Of a DNA stretch of 64,000 nucleotides, positions 49,501 through 61,279 are shown in pieces; positions within the stretch are counted from its first letter, which is position 1, and every line of letters starts with the position of its first letter. This stretch comes from Fasciolopsis buskii. Taxonomy: Eukaryota; Platyhelminthes; Trematoda; Plagiorchiida; Fasciolidae. Both the position numbers and the translations under genes were made by a program. The notes beneath the pieces were generated by a model. That model searched no databases, was not told the DNA's origin, and worked only from the letters and a program-made list of their open reading frames with translations. Location: assembly GCA_008360955.1 (NCBI GenBank), contig LUCM01004162.1, positions 94,280 to 158,279 on the forward strand, written 5' to 3'.

Positions 49501-49600
49501 TTTGGGACAGGATGGTTGATCCAGTCATGTATTTCTCCTTGCTTACTGAGATGTCATCATCAGAAAGTAGAGCTTGGGTCTTATTTCACTGGTGCGTCTT
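46500..49600 (-). mobile_element. CR1/Jockey-like LINE with EN and RT, decayed
   Basis: Minus-strand order: a Lys/Ser-rich ORF1-like stretch (49,528-49,073), then a Pro/Ser-rich segment. An endonuclease start lies near 48,470 (KCIYCSRLILGKKPRTWRA, cf. CLYxNARSIxNKLxELRA). A broken endonuclease follows (48.2-47.6 kb), then RT with GFESISDKVQNDPLLY near 46,795 and the core GVPQSQLPETLLFLLWAKNL and FGIVMCAD near 46,640-46,542 (normally GVPQGSVLGPLLFLxxxNDL and FADD). Gly-Ser and Asp are lost from the core. It stops at about 46,500, where linker sequence of another element begins, so two elements lie head to tail. Confidence 0.68.
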
Positions 49601-50639
49601 ACTGAGGCGTTTTATGTGGCAGCGAGAAATTACTACCAAGGAAAAGAGAAGATTCTTACCTTTGATGAAAAAACAGCGAAACTCTGATTGCTGCAGCTTT
49701 ATGCGGATTCAAGGAGGAGCTTGATGTCACCTGTCAGTATGTTGTTTCTCAGAATTGCAGGCCAACCACGAACGTGGGGGTATCAGGGACACCGGCAGCG
49801 CGGCGCCTCGAAATTTGTTTTAATTTTGCCTGCTCTTCGTGACAATCCACATTAGTTCGCTTTTCTGCATATCCTTGCTGCAAGTGACACCATCCAAGTG
49901 TGAAGAACATTGCAGTCATGCTATCAAATACCGGAGCAATGTTAGTTTTAATTTTGTATTATTTAGATGGTTTCTGGTTTCTTTCTTTTGGCTTTAGCAT
50001 AACTAAACTAGTTTTAGCTCATTCATCCTAAGAGCTCTCGTCCACGAGTTGTCGGTGTCCACTTTTACCTTATACCACTCCCTCGTCTCCTTCAAGGCGA
50101 CACCGTTCGCTTCCTTCTCTTGCTTGGCGGAAATATATCGGAAACCTGCCGTTAACTTGACCGAGTTTAGAGAGCAAAAGGTAGGGACGGGCAATATGCT
50201 GTGTTTGGGATGATCGGTTGGAGTGGGTGTACATGCAATACAAAAGAGCTGCGAGGGAGAAGGTTCGAGCAAGAACAATCAATGTTATAGTCGGCAAAAC
50301 TGGAAACCGCAGGGTGCGCCAGGGCACCTTTGGCACTGCAGGGGCGAAGCTCAAGGACGAGTCCCTATGAGCGAGGTCGGTCAGAGGGGTACCCAAGGAA
50401 AGTACCCCAAAACACTGAAAAAATGACGAAGAAGCGATCCGGCCCATCAGTATCTAAACTAAGGTAGGAAGCCAAAGAGACTGAAGAAAACCTGTCCGCA
50501 AACGAGCAAAAATCCAAAGCATACGTGGAATGAAGCTGAAGGCGCGTGGGACTACAGGGACCATAGGTAACTGAACGATCTGGCAATAGGAATCCAGCAG
50601 ATGAAATGAACTCTGGCCCCAGCCACCGCCAGGCATCGC
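49601..50639. other. no gene recognised between LINEs
   Basis: This may include the 5' regions of the diverging LINEs on either side. A plus-strand stretch near 50,230-50,345 (YKRAAREKVRARTINV, basic) could be ORF1-like but has no defining motif. Confidence 0.35.
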
Positions 50640-52974
50640 AACCTGCTGGCGGTGAGCAGTGAAGGACCTGTTTCAGGCGAGTACATAGGCAGTTGGAATC
50701 TGAAACATCAGCGAGTGACTGATATTCCTGTTTTGGCTAATGCAAATCTCGATACAGTGCTCAGAAAACTATACATGGTTGGGGCCTGAAACCACTCATC
50801 TCTAACGTCAGAAATTACAATAATCACGCCAATCTTCGTCATTGAGGTTACTAAAAAGTGGCCTGAAAGGACTGGTAGACTACACTAGATCGGTTGTAAT
50901 GGGACGCAAAAGGGCCAACCAACCTTCAGGGCGCAGGCCGTCGTGGTAGCGATTAGATCGATCACAAAGAAAAAGTCTATTTAGTCCTTTCTTGCCTGTG
51001 TCCCGAACATTGTACCTTGCAGTAACGAATTACGGAACGTCGCTCAGGAGGTTAATCAACAAGATTAGAAATGAGAAGGTGGAGGCTAATGATTCGTTGC
51101 CGGAAGGTAATTCTATATTTCAATGCAGAAAACCAGATTAAATTTTGGGAGCCTGAAGCAAAACGTATCAGAGGGGTATATACCAGAGCTGCCGAACCTC
51201 TCAACCCTTGGTATTGTGAACTAGCGCATGCAACATCGGGAGTAAGTGGTCGGGGCTGATCAACGTCACCGATGGGGCTGGAGAAGAAATTGCAGCAGCC
51301 GCTAAGGCATAGGTGACTAACAATAATCTGTGGGTAAACGGTCGCTTCAAGGTTTGTAGGCAAGATGGAGGCAAGGCTATCTTGGGCGATGGCATATTAG
51401 TGTTCCAATCTCTTTATGGTCGGAGAATATTTGGTTAAATTAGATGCTTTGAACATGCGGTTAATTGCAGTTTCTTTGGGAATATTGTGACGCAGAGGAC
51501 GAGGACGACCAATGGTTAACTGAAGAACTGGGAGATTCAGTTACAGATGCAAACTTCACTCTCTTACCGCAGTACTCCAGCCCTCCGGGCGTTGGCTGGG
51601 ATATGAGAAGGGCTGCGGACTCTTTCCTGTTGTGTCTGCACCAAAGGAACCTCTTTCAGCACACCCAAGAAAATACGAGGTTTGGGGTAGATCACAACCG
51701 CCCCTGTTTTGCTTGGTTACCGCAGACCACAACGACCATGGGTGGCTGAGAGTCCTGCCACACTTAGACGAGGTTGGTGGCGCTGTCGTTGCATTCGCAT
51801 TTAGACTGGAACAAGAAAACCTCTCTAAGCGCCCGACGAAACTTAAAGAAACCTAACTTCAAGGGAACAATATCTCAGACATGCACCCTAAATTTGGAAA
51901 CGCAGGGCGATGCAGAAGCGGAATTTTCACGCCGCTTAATTCGCCTTGGTAACCGTAGAAAGGGAAAAGAACCGAAATAAATCTGTTTGGTGGGCGCCAC
52001 AAATTCACACCACCAATAAAAAGGGGATAAAATTTGGTTCGACACCCAAGGGTTGAAAACTAGAATTCGTGGAATCTGTAACTAACAGATAAGCTTGCGT
52101 GAGAACCGCAATGTCAAAATTTGCAAGAGGGGTTAAGGCAATCCCTACGTGTACTACTAACGATTACAACGTTGAGGCACTATTAGAATAGACTGGGTCT
52201 ACTGACATCAAGACGATGACAACAATTGGACGATCATATGGATGGTGCGGAGACGTTCAATCAGTGCTTCTGCAGCGTACAGCAAGCCGATAATGGTACT
52301 CGCCGGTGCCAGCTTCCTTTACGGCTCCCCTGCCAGAAGCCAGCAGTTAATAAAAAAGGTGGTGGGACTTGCAGGATATTAAGTACCGTAAGTCCAACCA
52401 ACTCGGCCCGGTGGTATACACCCACCATTCTTGAAACAACTGGCAGAAATCTTCGTTGAGAGCATTTAAATTTCTTCCCAGGCCATCGCCAACCAATAAA
52501 AACTATAAAAGTACCGTAAGCTAGGAGCTTTAAAAGCTTTTTTGAGGACGGGCTGAGAGGAAGTGTAGAAATCACCACTCTGTCAGTCCGACTTGTTTGC
52601 ATTCCGAATGTTTAGACAGGCCCATTAAGAACCCCTTATGCAGGCATCCGAAGGAGAATGGGCTGATGTACAGGTCAAGGGCGATTCTGCCCGCCGAAAG
52701 GTCTTAGTTTCTTGGATGTAACAACATCAGTTTAAATAAGAAGCCAATAGTTTGGCGCCAAGCTTTGACAAGACACTGGACACGGCCAGTTGCAGAATAC
52801 TAGTGGTAAAGCTGAAGGATTTGGCATATCCATGGAACTGCAACCATAACGAGAAATGTTTAGGCGTTAGGTGGTAAAATACTCAAGGCGAAGTGATTGA
52901 TGGACCCACTCGAGGTTCGGTCGTTTGCCTCTAAAGCTCCTCCTTCACACAGAACATTCTGGCCACATTGCTTT

Positions 52975-53055
52975 TGCCGATTTATTTCACTTTCATAGAT
53001 AACACGAATGTGGTGTGTCGTAGTGACAAGACCAAAGTAGAACCTTAAAAACTGA
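52975..53055. repeat. direct repeat, left copy (inside LINE)
   Basis: TTATTTCACTTTCATAGATA and GTAGTGACAAGACC with AGTAGAACCTTAAAAA match the block at 53,611-53,692 (TTATTTCACTGTTCATAGTA, GTAGTGACAAGACC, AGTGGAGCCTTAAAAA). The two blocks are about 635 bases apart. Confidence 0.8.
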
Positions 53056-53610
53056 AATTGATGAACTGAAAGTTGCTCAAAACAAACCTCATGTATTAGT
53101 CTGACGATTGCATAATTCCCATCCCCTGTCGCCGCTGCCCTTGTTCAACGGACTGTGCTTTCAGATGTTTCGCGTTTTATACCGCCTCTTATGATATCCA
53201 GTCTGGTTTTGCCTAATCTCCATTCCGTTATGGCATCTATATTGATCCTCATCTCCACCATATAACTTCCTTGATTTTCGAGGATCCCGGCCAACTGGCG
53301 GAGACAACCACTGCCTTTCGGCCTTATTTCGCGCTCGCGATCCGCACCTTTGATGCGTTCAAACACACTATTACTCGCAGTGCAGAACTGGTAATCCGTC
53401 ACAGAAAAATCTTTGGGAACCATAACCTTGCTCTTATTTAAAGCCCAAAGCTCGTGCCTAACAGATCACATTGCCTGTTGTGATCTTACTGAGGCGGAAA
53501 TCATTCATTGTTGTTTGTTTCGTGTTTCCCTGTCTGCACTTTGCCTTCTTGCACATTCAGATTTGGCTTCGAGATTTGCGTCGAGAATATGACTTTATCA
53601 TCATTATTAT

Positions 53611-53692
53611 TTTGCCACCTTATTTCACTGTTCATAGTAACCGATGTGGTTGTGTACGTAGTGACAAGACCTAAGTGGAGCCTTAAAAAATG
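53611..53692. repeat. direct repeat, right copy (inside LINE)
   Basis: Partner of the block at 52,975-53,055, preceded by a short TTATCATCATTATTATT run. Similarity is about 80-85% by eye, too diverged for a recent target-site duplication. Overlapping remnants of two related LINEs are the simpler explanation. Confidence 0.78.
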
Positions 53693-54396
53693 GGCTATAA
53701 AATGCGGAATAATTGTGAAAGAGAACTAGTGTTCTTACCCTAATATCCTCTATCTTATGAGACCATTGTTCCCGTAAGCCTGGACTTTCCTGTTATGGCC
53801 CCGGGGTCACGGGGAATTGGAATGACGCTACCGTCGGAACGGCAAATGGGCCTGACAAGTAATAGAGCGCTGCAATCAAATGAGGAAGGAATTTTCCGGC
53901 TCAGATACAGGGTTCTTCTGGAGCCGGATTGCTATCTAGGTTATTGACAGAACAGCCCGCGTTACTCACTGGTGTCGAGTGTTGGCGTTTCTACGAATGT
54001 TTGTGAGTTCGCGGGGCACCTCGGTATCGCTCCGGGAATAACTGAGTCAGAAGCTCGAAGGGCTTAACCCCCAGAAGAGGGTCGTAATGACAGTTAAGAC
54101 TTAGGTTTCAATACTTCCCGCTCTTTCAACTTCACGAAGCAGGCCCCACTTCAGACCGCTATAGCTAAGTAGAACCGGCACAATGATCTTAAGGCACTTC
54201 CGCACTCAAGACTGCAGAATTATCACCTTCAAGTCAACATGCTAGCCCCACCCTGAGTACTGCCGATTATCTTTACGCTATGCGTAAAGTCGATTCGAAT
54301 TGCAATCGAGAATTTGCAGCGTGCATTCCTCGAACATCTAGTCCCTAATTTAGCTTAAACTTACAGGGCAGATGCGAGCTGCTTGGACTTGAACCA

Positions 54397-54747
54397 TTGT
54401 GGCTTCGTCGAGTAAAATTAAACCTTAAACTTTTCTTTAATCTTTGCCTTAATTATGTTCACTGTACTACAAGCGTCACACGGGACGCCTGTAGTCCCCC
54501 ATATCCACTTCGTCGTAGATACTACTCGTTAGGAATACCCCTGACTCGACTATCGATCAGGGCTAAATTCATCACAGTTGCTTACCCTAAACTGTGGAAC
54601 AATTTCCTTAGTTCTCTGTGGTCGAGTCCAAATTTAGCCCAGTTCAAAGTCCATCTGGCAAAGTTACTGGATGTCCAGTCCTTAATTAACCTGACACTAG
54701 CTAACATTGGACTAGACGAGGCTTGCGAACATGGGATAGAATTTTAG
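54397..54747 (+). pseudogene. LINE RT C-terminal domain, open frame
   Basis: A 116-codon open frame forming the C-terminal thumb and connection of a CR1/Jockey-like RT polyprotein. It has the WNxxPxxLxxxxxxxxFKxxL pattern (LWNNFLSSLWSSPNLAQFKV) that closes these proteins, followed by the natural stop at 54,747. Upstream residues LGLEPLWLRR lie in the same frame before the first Met. It is a fragment, not an independent gene. Confidence 0.75.
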
Positions 54748-54750
54748 TTC

Positions 54751-56206
54751 GTGACCGATTCTTTGCTGAGATCGCCATCAGGGATTCGGCTTCACCTCTA
54801 ACTTCTTCACTTTATCACACGTCCCCACTAATGTACTTTTTGACCTCCCTTGTAGTGGTATACTTTCTTTGCCAATATCTTGAGTAACCAACTCTAAAAA
54901 TTTTCCCAATGTGGGCGGACGAAAATGTCAGCGTACTTCTTGCTGGATCCATGCTCTGATCACATCCTGTGATTTTAAACATCAACCTGTGTACTTCTCG
55001 CTCTTCATGCCATCTTATCCTCTTCATTGACTTGGCGGAGCTGAGTAGATCGTTCTTGGCAGCCCCTAACATTCATCTACGCCTAAAACTGCTACTGTAG
55101 CTCAATCTAGTTGCCACATTCTACGCAATAGATGTACTATGTTGCAGGTATTTTGACGCCATCCAATAATCTCCATAACCCCAAGCTGGCACCCAAGCCA
55201 GACTACTTCTCTCTTGCATTTCAGATGTCGCATCCGCAGCAGACGCGCTGCTAACGCTTCCATCCTCGTACTGGCGAATCCGAATCCACTGCCCTATCAT
55301 TCCTGTTAGGAACCTGTTAGCTAGAACTGGCGCTCGAGTTCTGGCGCGGTCAACGGTAACTACGTGGGTTAGCGCACCGGATATCGCATTTCTGCGATCG
55401 ATTAAAACCGCGATTGCTGCTGTATCCCGAACGGCTTGCGCACCTCATATTCCTCACCCGTACTGCAGAATAACATCAAATGCTGCGACAACAAAAATGA
55501 CAGCATAGAGGACATTCTTGGCTATTATAATTAAGGGTTGGTAATGCACAGTTTCTCTTATGTGACGCGCCTCTCGATACAGCTTACCACCATCCGTATG
55601 TAGCTATTATCAATATCCTTGGAGTTCCATATCCAAAGCTTCACAAATTTCTTCCGGATACTTTGAGACAATCTTTTTCCGCTCTCAGCATTTTTTGGCC
55701 GTTTGTTGTCAGCTATGTGTCTCATCCAATTTGCCTGACGTTCCGCCTGGTTTTCACCACTTCCATCCAATCAACGCATTACCACTGCTTGTCGTCTCTT
55801 CAGCTTAACGTCTCTGTCCATTACGTAACGCTTCCGACGTTTGGTGTCTCTTGCCATATATCAATATCCACCTTCGGGCTTCGTCCATGTTGTGCACCGG
55901 CGATGAGCACATTTAGCGCAATTAAACACTAAATGACCCGTAGTTCGCTACTTGCAAACAGTCCCATGAAACTATTTCTCGGTCTTAAAAATTGAGTTTT
56001 CTACTATTTTTGCTTTTCACTGGCATACCTGTAATTCCCCTATTACTTTGCAGCATCTCATTTCACCTTCCGGCGAGCTTCTGCAATAACTCAATATTGC
56101 TTCCATCATCTTATCCCATTCCACTTCTATCATCTATATTTCCTGTGCATCTTCTTTGTAAAAATTTGATCTTGCCATGCGCATGCCTCTCGCAAATCGA
56201 GAACTA
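54751..56206. other. no gene recognised
   Basis: Contains the 3' flank of the plus-strand LINE and the region beyond the 3' end of the minus-strand LINE. Open frames of 70-90 residues (54,815-55,072 minus; 55,663-55,932 plus) have no assignable motif. Confidence 0.4.
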
Positions 56207-56228
56207 TACAGTATTATTATTATTAATA
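56207..56228. repeat. (ATT)n tail of minus-strand LINE
   Basis: A short ATTATTATTATTATTAATAC run on the plus strand, i.e. a (TAA)n-type tail on the minus strand. It lies at the expected distance beyond the C-terminal motif of the LINE at 56.2-59.1 kb, and marks that element's 3' end. Confidence 0.65.
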
Positions 56229-57303
56229 CCGAATGAAGAGAGGAAATGGGACTAACAATGAATGAAAAATAAGAGAAAGGTATCAGGCTGAAGGCAATGC
56301 AGACCAGGGCTTCGGGACTTGTGGAAAAAGTAATCATGGTTTGGGGAGAAAAAACCCGTTGTTGTGGCTGCAAAACAGCGCTGCATACGATCCGCCCAAA
56401 CAAACTATGAACCGAGCCATAGCGAGGACAGGTACTGCTTCCTCCGGCAGTTTGTTCTATTCGTTAATCACTCGCTTGCAATGAATGCCTTATTGATAAT
56501 TTTCAGGGCCCTGGGCTTTTCGGAACCTCATGGTTTACCATCTTACGGACCGGCTATCCTCCGGAGCGAACAATCTCTCAGCCTCTCTTGACGGACCTCG
56601 CAGTTCACTTTGAGCCCACTGGAGGGTGAAGAAGTCTCTCCCGGTGGGTTAGCTTTATTCTTAGGATCACTCTTGTGAAATGCTTTTTCAAGCTTTCTAA
56701 AACTGGCTTATTCTGAACAAAGGTATTAACCAGGATTGCAATGAACATTCTGGACAGGAATGCACAGAGTTATGACTTCCCTGGCGTTCTCTGAAGGCAC
56801 CATTCGATGAACTTGGTGTAGCCCTCGGTTGACTATACTGATCACTGGTGGTTGAAGAATTGAAATGCTCATAAACAAGCGCTCTCAAATTTCTAGTTCT
56901 CTTTATCCGTTGTGTCTAATAAAGCGGGAGAAGTTGAGTTACCTTATGGTTGTCTCACATTCCATGACCAGATATTCGCCTCTCCTGAGTGACAGGGCAT
57001 ATTGGGGGTCAAAATCCATCAGAACTAGGTTGTCTTAAGGATTAAGTACGATCTTCGCGTTATCGATACCAGATCATTAATAAACCCTAGGGACAAAAAC
57101 AGTCCCAACAAGGAAATTTGGGGTAACATACTATGGAATCTTTCCAGAGAAGACAGCCATCCGTCTATACTCACACAACGTCCGTGGTCGCGATCGTAAT
57201 CTGGAATCTATCCCATAGTGGAAGGTACTATATTCAGAGATTTCGGCTTTGACAGTAGCAGCTTGTGTTCAGCCGAGTCAAGAACCTTCTAAAAACCTAG
57301 GTG

Positions 57304-57549
57304 TTAAAAGTTGTCCCGTTCCGTTCCACCCATTCTGAGAGCCACGTCCAGAAATGGGAACAGATTTGTCAGTCGCCATCTGTCACGGAACAAACCGTGT
57401 TGGTTCTGGCTGATCAGTGTATTTCTAGTTAGGTGCCCACTGAATGCATCCCGGATGCGCCGTGCCACTGCCTTCAGTCCCACTGGAAGGGAGCTTATCG
57501 GACGACGGTATCCTCTTTTATCGCCGTTTTCCTCTTTGTGGGCTACCAC
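57304..57549 (-). pseudogene. LINE reverse transcriptase, fingers/palm fragment
   Basis: An 81-codon frame covering RT motifs 1-2 of a CR1/Jockey-like element: RPISSLPVGLKAVARRIRDA (cf. YRPISLTxVxxKxxERxIRD), HLTRNTLISQNQHGLFRDR and LTNLFPFLDVALRMGGTERD. A change just after ERDNF interrupts the frame before the KAFDSV motif (read as KVLDSAEHKLLLSK downstream). It belongs to the element spanning 56.2-59.1 kb. Confidence 0.82.
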
Positions 57550-59100
57550 GCTTCAAGGCGTTCTCCAGCTGTCAGGCATTTGCGTCATAGATTAGAAAGG
57601 AATGAAGATATCTGGTGGATATGGAGTAGCCGCGCCCGCTGGGGTTTGACAATGGCGAGATTTACGATTTCCGAGCCTAAAGTGTTAGGGCGGTTTGGTA
57701 TTGACGCCGCTTCTGGTATTGTAGCTACTAGATCTTCCACTACTGTTGTGAGATTCAGGGTACTACCTGGGGTGATGATGCAGTCACGTACGCGCGTCGA
57801 CTTAGAGTAATTCGGAAAGGTATCTGCTTCATGTTCTACGGTTATTGCTCAACATTCTGTTTTCATACGCTACGGCAACTCCCGATTTTCCACCGGCTTG
57901 GACAGTGAAAATGGCCCACTGGATCCTTTTTAGCCTTCCCGACCAGGCTTAACTCCTGTTGATTCCCGTATCACGTCTGAGTAGTGGTCTCAACTTTACG
58001 AGCTCGTATGTACTGCGGGTGCCTCTGGTGACCGATATGGGCATGCCTGTTTATTTTTCTGTTGTGCCCTTCTGGCCCCCTTCCCGAGCCCAGGCCTTTT
58101 CCTCGCTGAAGTACTTTTCAAGCTAGGACAACTTCTGCTGCCTAGATAGATGCCCTGCATTCTGTTTGCGCAGTCAGCATCAATGTGCTACTGCAAAACT
58201 GCCGCATTTTCCAGTATACCTTTGGAGCAGATATTCTTATACAGCTTTCTTAATTTTCCCAGAGACAGAGATTTCCCTTCCGAAATACGAAAGAGATCAC
58301 CTCATTATCACCGCGGCCAAATGAAGCAGTTACTCGCAAGTCAGTGACTCCAGATTTGAGATTATTCATTACGAGATCCAAAACGGAGGGCGCATCACTA
58401 CTCATCCACCGGGTTGGTTGGCAGATGGCTTTAAGTGGCACTTTCTCCGGTGTAAGGTGGAACATTTTGTTCCCGGAGGCCGTTCCACCAGCGTATCTAG
58501 ACTTGCAGTCATCCGCGAGAATACTGAGGCAGTCAGTCGCGTTTCCTCCCGTTCGGTGACAGTCCTTCCTAGGAATTAGGGAAGTCTATCTGCCCTTTGT
58601 TGGTGCTTATGGCCTCCAGATGACACGTTGACTATCGCGTTTTCATCTAACTAATGTACTGATGACTGAAACGTCTTGAGTGCAAGGCCACTTGGAGCTG
58701 CCGAAAGCCCACCTCCTGTCCTAATGTCTTCCCTATCCCGTCTGTAGATGTGGTTACCCCGTCGAAGAAGTTGCTCAGCACTCGCATTTTTTGTTGAGCA
58801 ACGTGTCTACAGGTGTGATGCAATTCGGTTTCATCTGGGTGATCAGTTGTTCGCCGCATCGCAGACATTACCGGGGAAGAAGTTCACATTTGAACCCATC
58901 TCAAAGGGCCTCTTCCGGCCATCTGAATACATGCACTCGAGCTCGATATTTGATCACAGCCCCTCTTTCGGTTATGCTGTTGGTTCTGCGGTGGATAATT
59001 CGCTGCTTGCACTCCCGCGTAACTTCTTACCACCGTCCAAAGGCAGTCACCCGGAAGGTACCAGACCCCGTTGAGTTTTAGGCGCTTCAAGCTGCTTCCT

Positions 59101-61279
59101 AGGCGACGAATCCCGGAAGAGGCACTTACCAGCTAATTAGCAAATCCGCTTCCCCTATCTCTATCGGAAAACTTTGTTTGAAATCCGCCAAATGACTTGA
59201 TCGGAACACTTTGGTTATTGCCACAGTGAACTTTTTATGCTGCTGTCAGGTTAGTGCCCCCCATTTGGGGTCCAAAGACCCAACCGGAACTGGTTTGGTG
59301 TAGTTCTGAGCTATGCCCGAGCAGGATCTTCACAGCTCTCTTTAGCGGAGCATGAGCTAGAAATTTTCACTCGCCGACTTCGGTGGACTGCCCTCTGGAG
59401 CAGTTCTATGTTGCTCTAGCAGTTTACGTTCAATAAGTAACAGCTTTCTTTTAATGATCACGCTTCACTGTCGGCCTGGTGCCAGGCAGACACTGGCTTC
59501 TATCCGTTTTACTAGGCTATTTGTTTCCCTTATAAATTATTGGAGTTTTTTACTTCGTACCCCTGCGGAACCACATGAAGACTAACGTCTGGCTCTGACG
59601 ATATAGTTTCCATCTGATCTCCAGATGGGACCGTTGCCGTGGCCCTACTTCAGGCACCATCATTTTCGGAGGTCTCATTGAGTGTTCCGGGCCTGAAATA
59701 TTTCGTCTCCTAGCCGACCGGGCGTTTATATTTGCGATCCTTAAGTCTGGCTAAAGCTAGATGGTATCTGCACATGTGATTCTTTAATTTGGAGTAATTC
59801 CTTCAAAGATTTTCTCATCTGTTAAGTGGGTGGCCTTCGTGTTTCAACACAGGACACGCGGGGGCGAACCATCCAGCCCGACGTGCGAGGTGCAGCGATA
59901 CAGTGGGGCAGACATCTGGCCACCACACATGAAACTACAAGTCCCGTAAGTCGCAATGAATCCCAGATTATTTAACTTCTGTGATGCGGTCCAGTCTCCC
60001 CTATGGTGAATTTGCTAGCGCTTTGGCCTTCAACCTGCCTTCCGTTGTTCGGCTTTACAAATGTGTCTTGAGTGGATTTGTTCGTGCGGGACTATCTGTA
60101 AACGATAAACTAAATGCAAGATCAAAACAAATGGAAGCAGTGAGACCTTGGGCATCGATAAGTAAAACTTGCAGTGAAATGGGATGCTGCCCAGGATAAA
60201 ACGGTACACCGTGCCAAAATCGGAGAGAACAACACTGAATAATACCGCGCCTCGAGAAGCATTGCAACGCAACAGGATGCAGCCACCTTCACCTGCTGTT
60301 TTTCTTCTTTCCCTTTGAAGTCCTTCTGTTTCTCTTCATCTTAAATTCTTTTTATCATTTGCAAATGCTGACTATCTGGAGAGCTTCACACTCTTCGTGG
60401 TAGCGCAGCTGGAAGCAAGTTTTTAGTATTAGATCTGCCAATATCAGTGGAAAGCTGGAATTTTGTGCTACTCAACAAAGCAGCTGTTGCACGTCACCAA
60501 AATACTGTGCAGGCCCGGACATATTTAAAAAAATGTAATCTGACGGGAACAGTTTCAGGGATTAACAACGCCATTGGTCGAAGGCCAAATCGGGAAGACG
60601 TAATAGTTACTGCGACAAAACGCACGGGTCCTGTTCCGCTTGAATTCATCCAGCAACCAATAGAACATCATCAATTATTGCGTTACATTGCTTCTTGCTG
60701 GGAGTCGTCATCGGTGGTTTTTGGTGAATTAGGTTGTTATTTCGACATTTCTAGTGAAATAAGAAAATTTTTTTTAGTTATAAAATGAAATTTTGAGTAT
60801 CAATTTTTAACCTCGTCTCTTGTTAGGCATTATGCCAAAACTTATTTCAAACAAGAGCTGTCAAATTTCCAGCTGCAATCTGGCCCCAATTTAATCACTT
60901 CTGCATTACATGTTACACATTCTATCCGTCTGCCAATTTGCCCTTAAGAGAAAGTCTGATAGTTGGTTTGTCTGTTTATCGATTCATCAACCTGTTTTCG
61001 CAGCTATTGATACCGACGCGTTGTCCATTTGAAGGTCGCTAATCGTTGGTATTTTTCCGCAACACTTTCAGACCTTGTTGGCTTACAACGGCTATACTGT
61101 ACCTTCACTAGCGGAACCAAAGAGACGTAAGTGCCGCAGCGATATACTAAGGAAACTTCAAAAAACCTCGATTCTCAGTAACATGCTCATTCTTGCGTAT
61201 CGAAATATGTGGTGAATCTGGTGCAAAACTCTGGACGTCTCAAAAAGACTGAGGGACCTAGAAAACAAAATCCAGAAGG
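59101..61279. other. no recognised gene; 113-codon open frame
   Basis: The plus frame at 60,447-60,788 (MESWNFVLLNKAAVARHQNT..., HHQLLRYIASCWESSSVVFG) has no recognised domain. It may be the 5' region of the LINE that begins after 61.2 kb or unrelated sequence. The rest holds only short frames. Confidence 0.35.

Larger units (their letters stand above)
50640..54750 (+). mobile_element. CR1/Jockey-like LINE, plus strand, decayed
   Basis: Plus-strand order: an endonuclease remnant (from about 50,740, NANLDTVLRKLYMV, to about 51,800), and an EN-RT linker near 51,840-52,050 (LKKPNFKGTIS, LETQGDAEAEFSRRL, KKGDKIW-like). RT starts at 52,226 (ETFNQCFCSVQQ, SPTNSARW, PTILETTGRNLR, LRGSVEITTLSVRL-like). 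A palm region with GEVIDGPTRGSVV-like sequence near 52,900 and a C-terminal domain at 54,200-54,747 follow (LGLEPLWLRRVKLNLKLFF, YPLRRRYYSLGIPLTRLS, AYPKLWNNFLSSL, LAQFKVHLAKLL). The last 116 residues are in one open frame, the youngest-looking part. A 0.6-kb stretch bounded by direct repeats interrupts the palm. Confidence 0.72.
56207..59100 (-). mobile_element. CR1/Jockey-like LINE, minus strand, near full order
   Basis: Minus-strand order: an endonuclease (about 59,090-58,250) ending in ICQPTRWMSSDAPSVLDLVM and RVTASFGRGDNEVISFVF, where the usual SDH is now GDN. RT follows (57,560-56,950) with YRRPISSLPVGLKAV, ISQNQHGLFRDRWRLTNL, VLDSAEHKLLLSKPKSL and SLLGLFLSLGFINDL. The C-terminal motif KRVINE*NKLPEEAVPV lies at about 56,477-56,430, with a stop replacing Trp, followed by a 3' UTR and the (TAA)n tail. 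Relatively few stops make this the most readable element of its class here. The matching tail and motif spacing support a single insertion. Confidence 0.8.
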
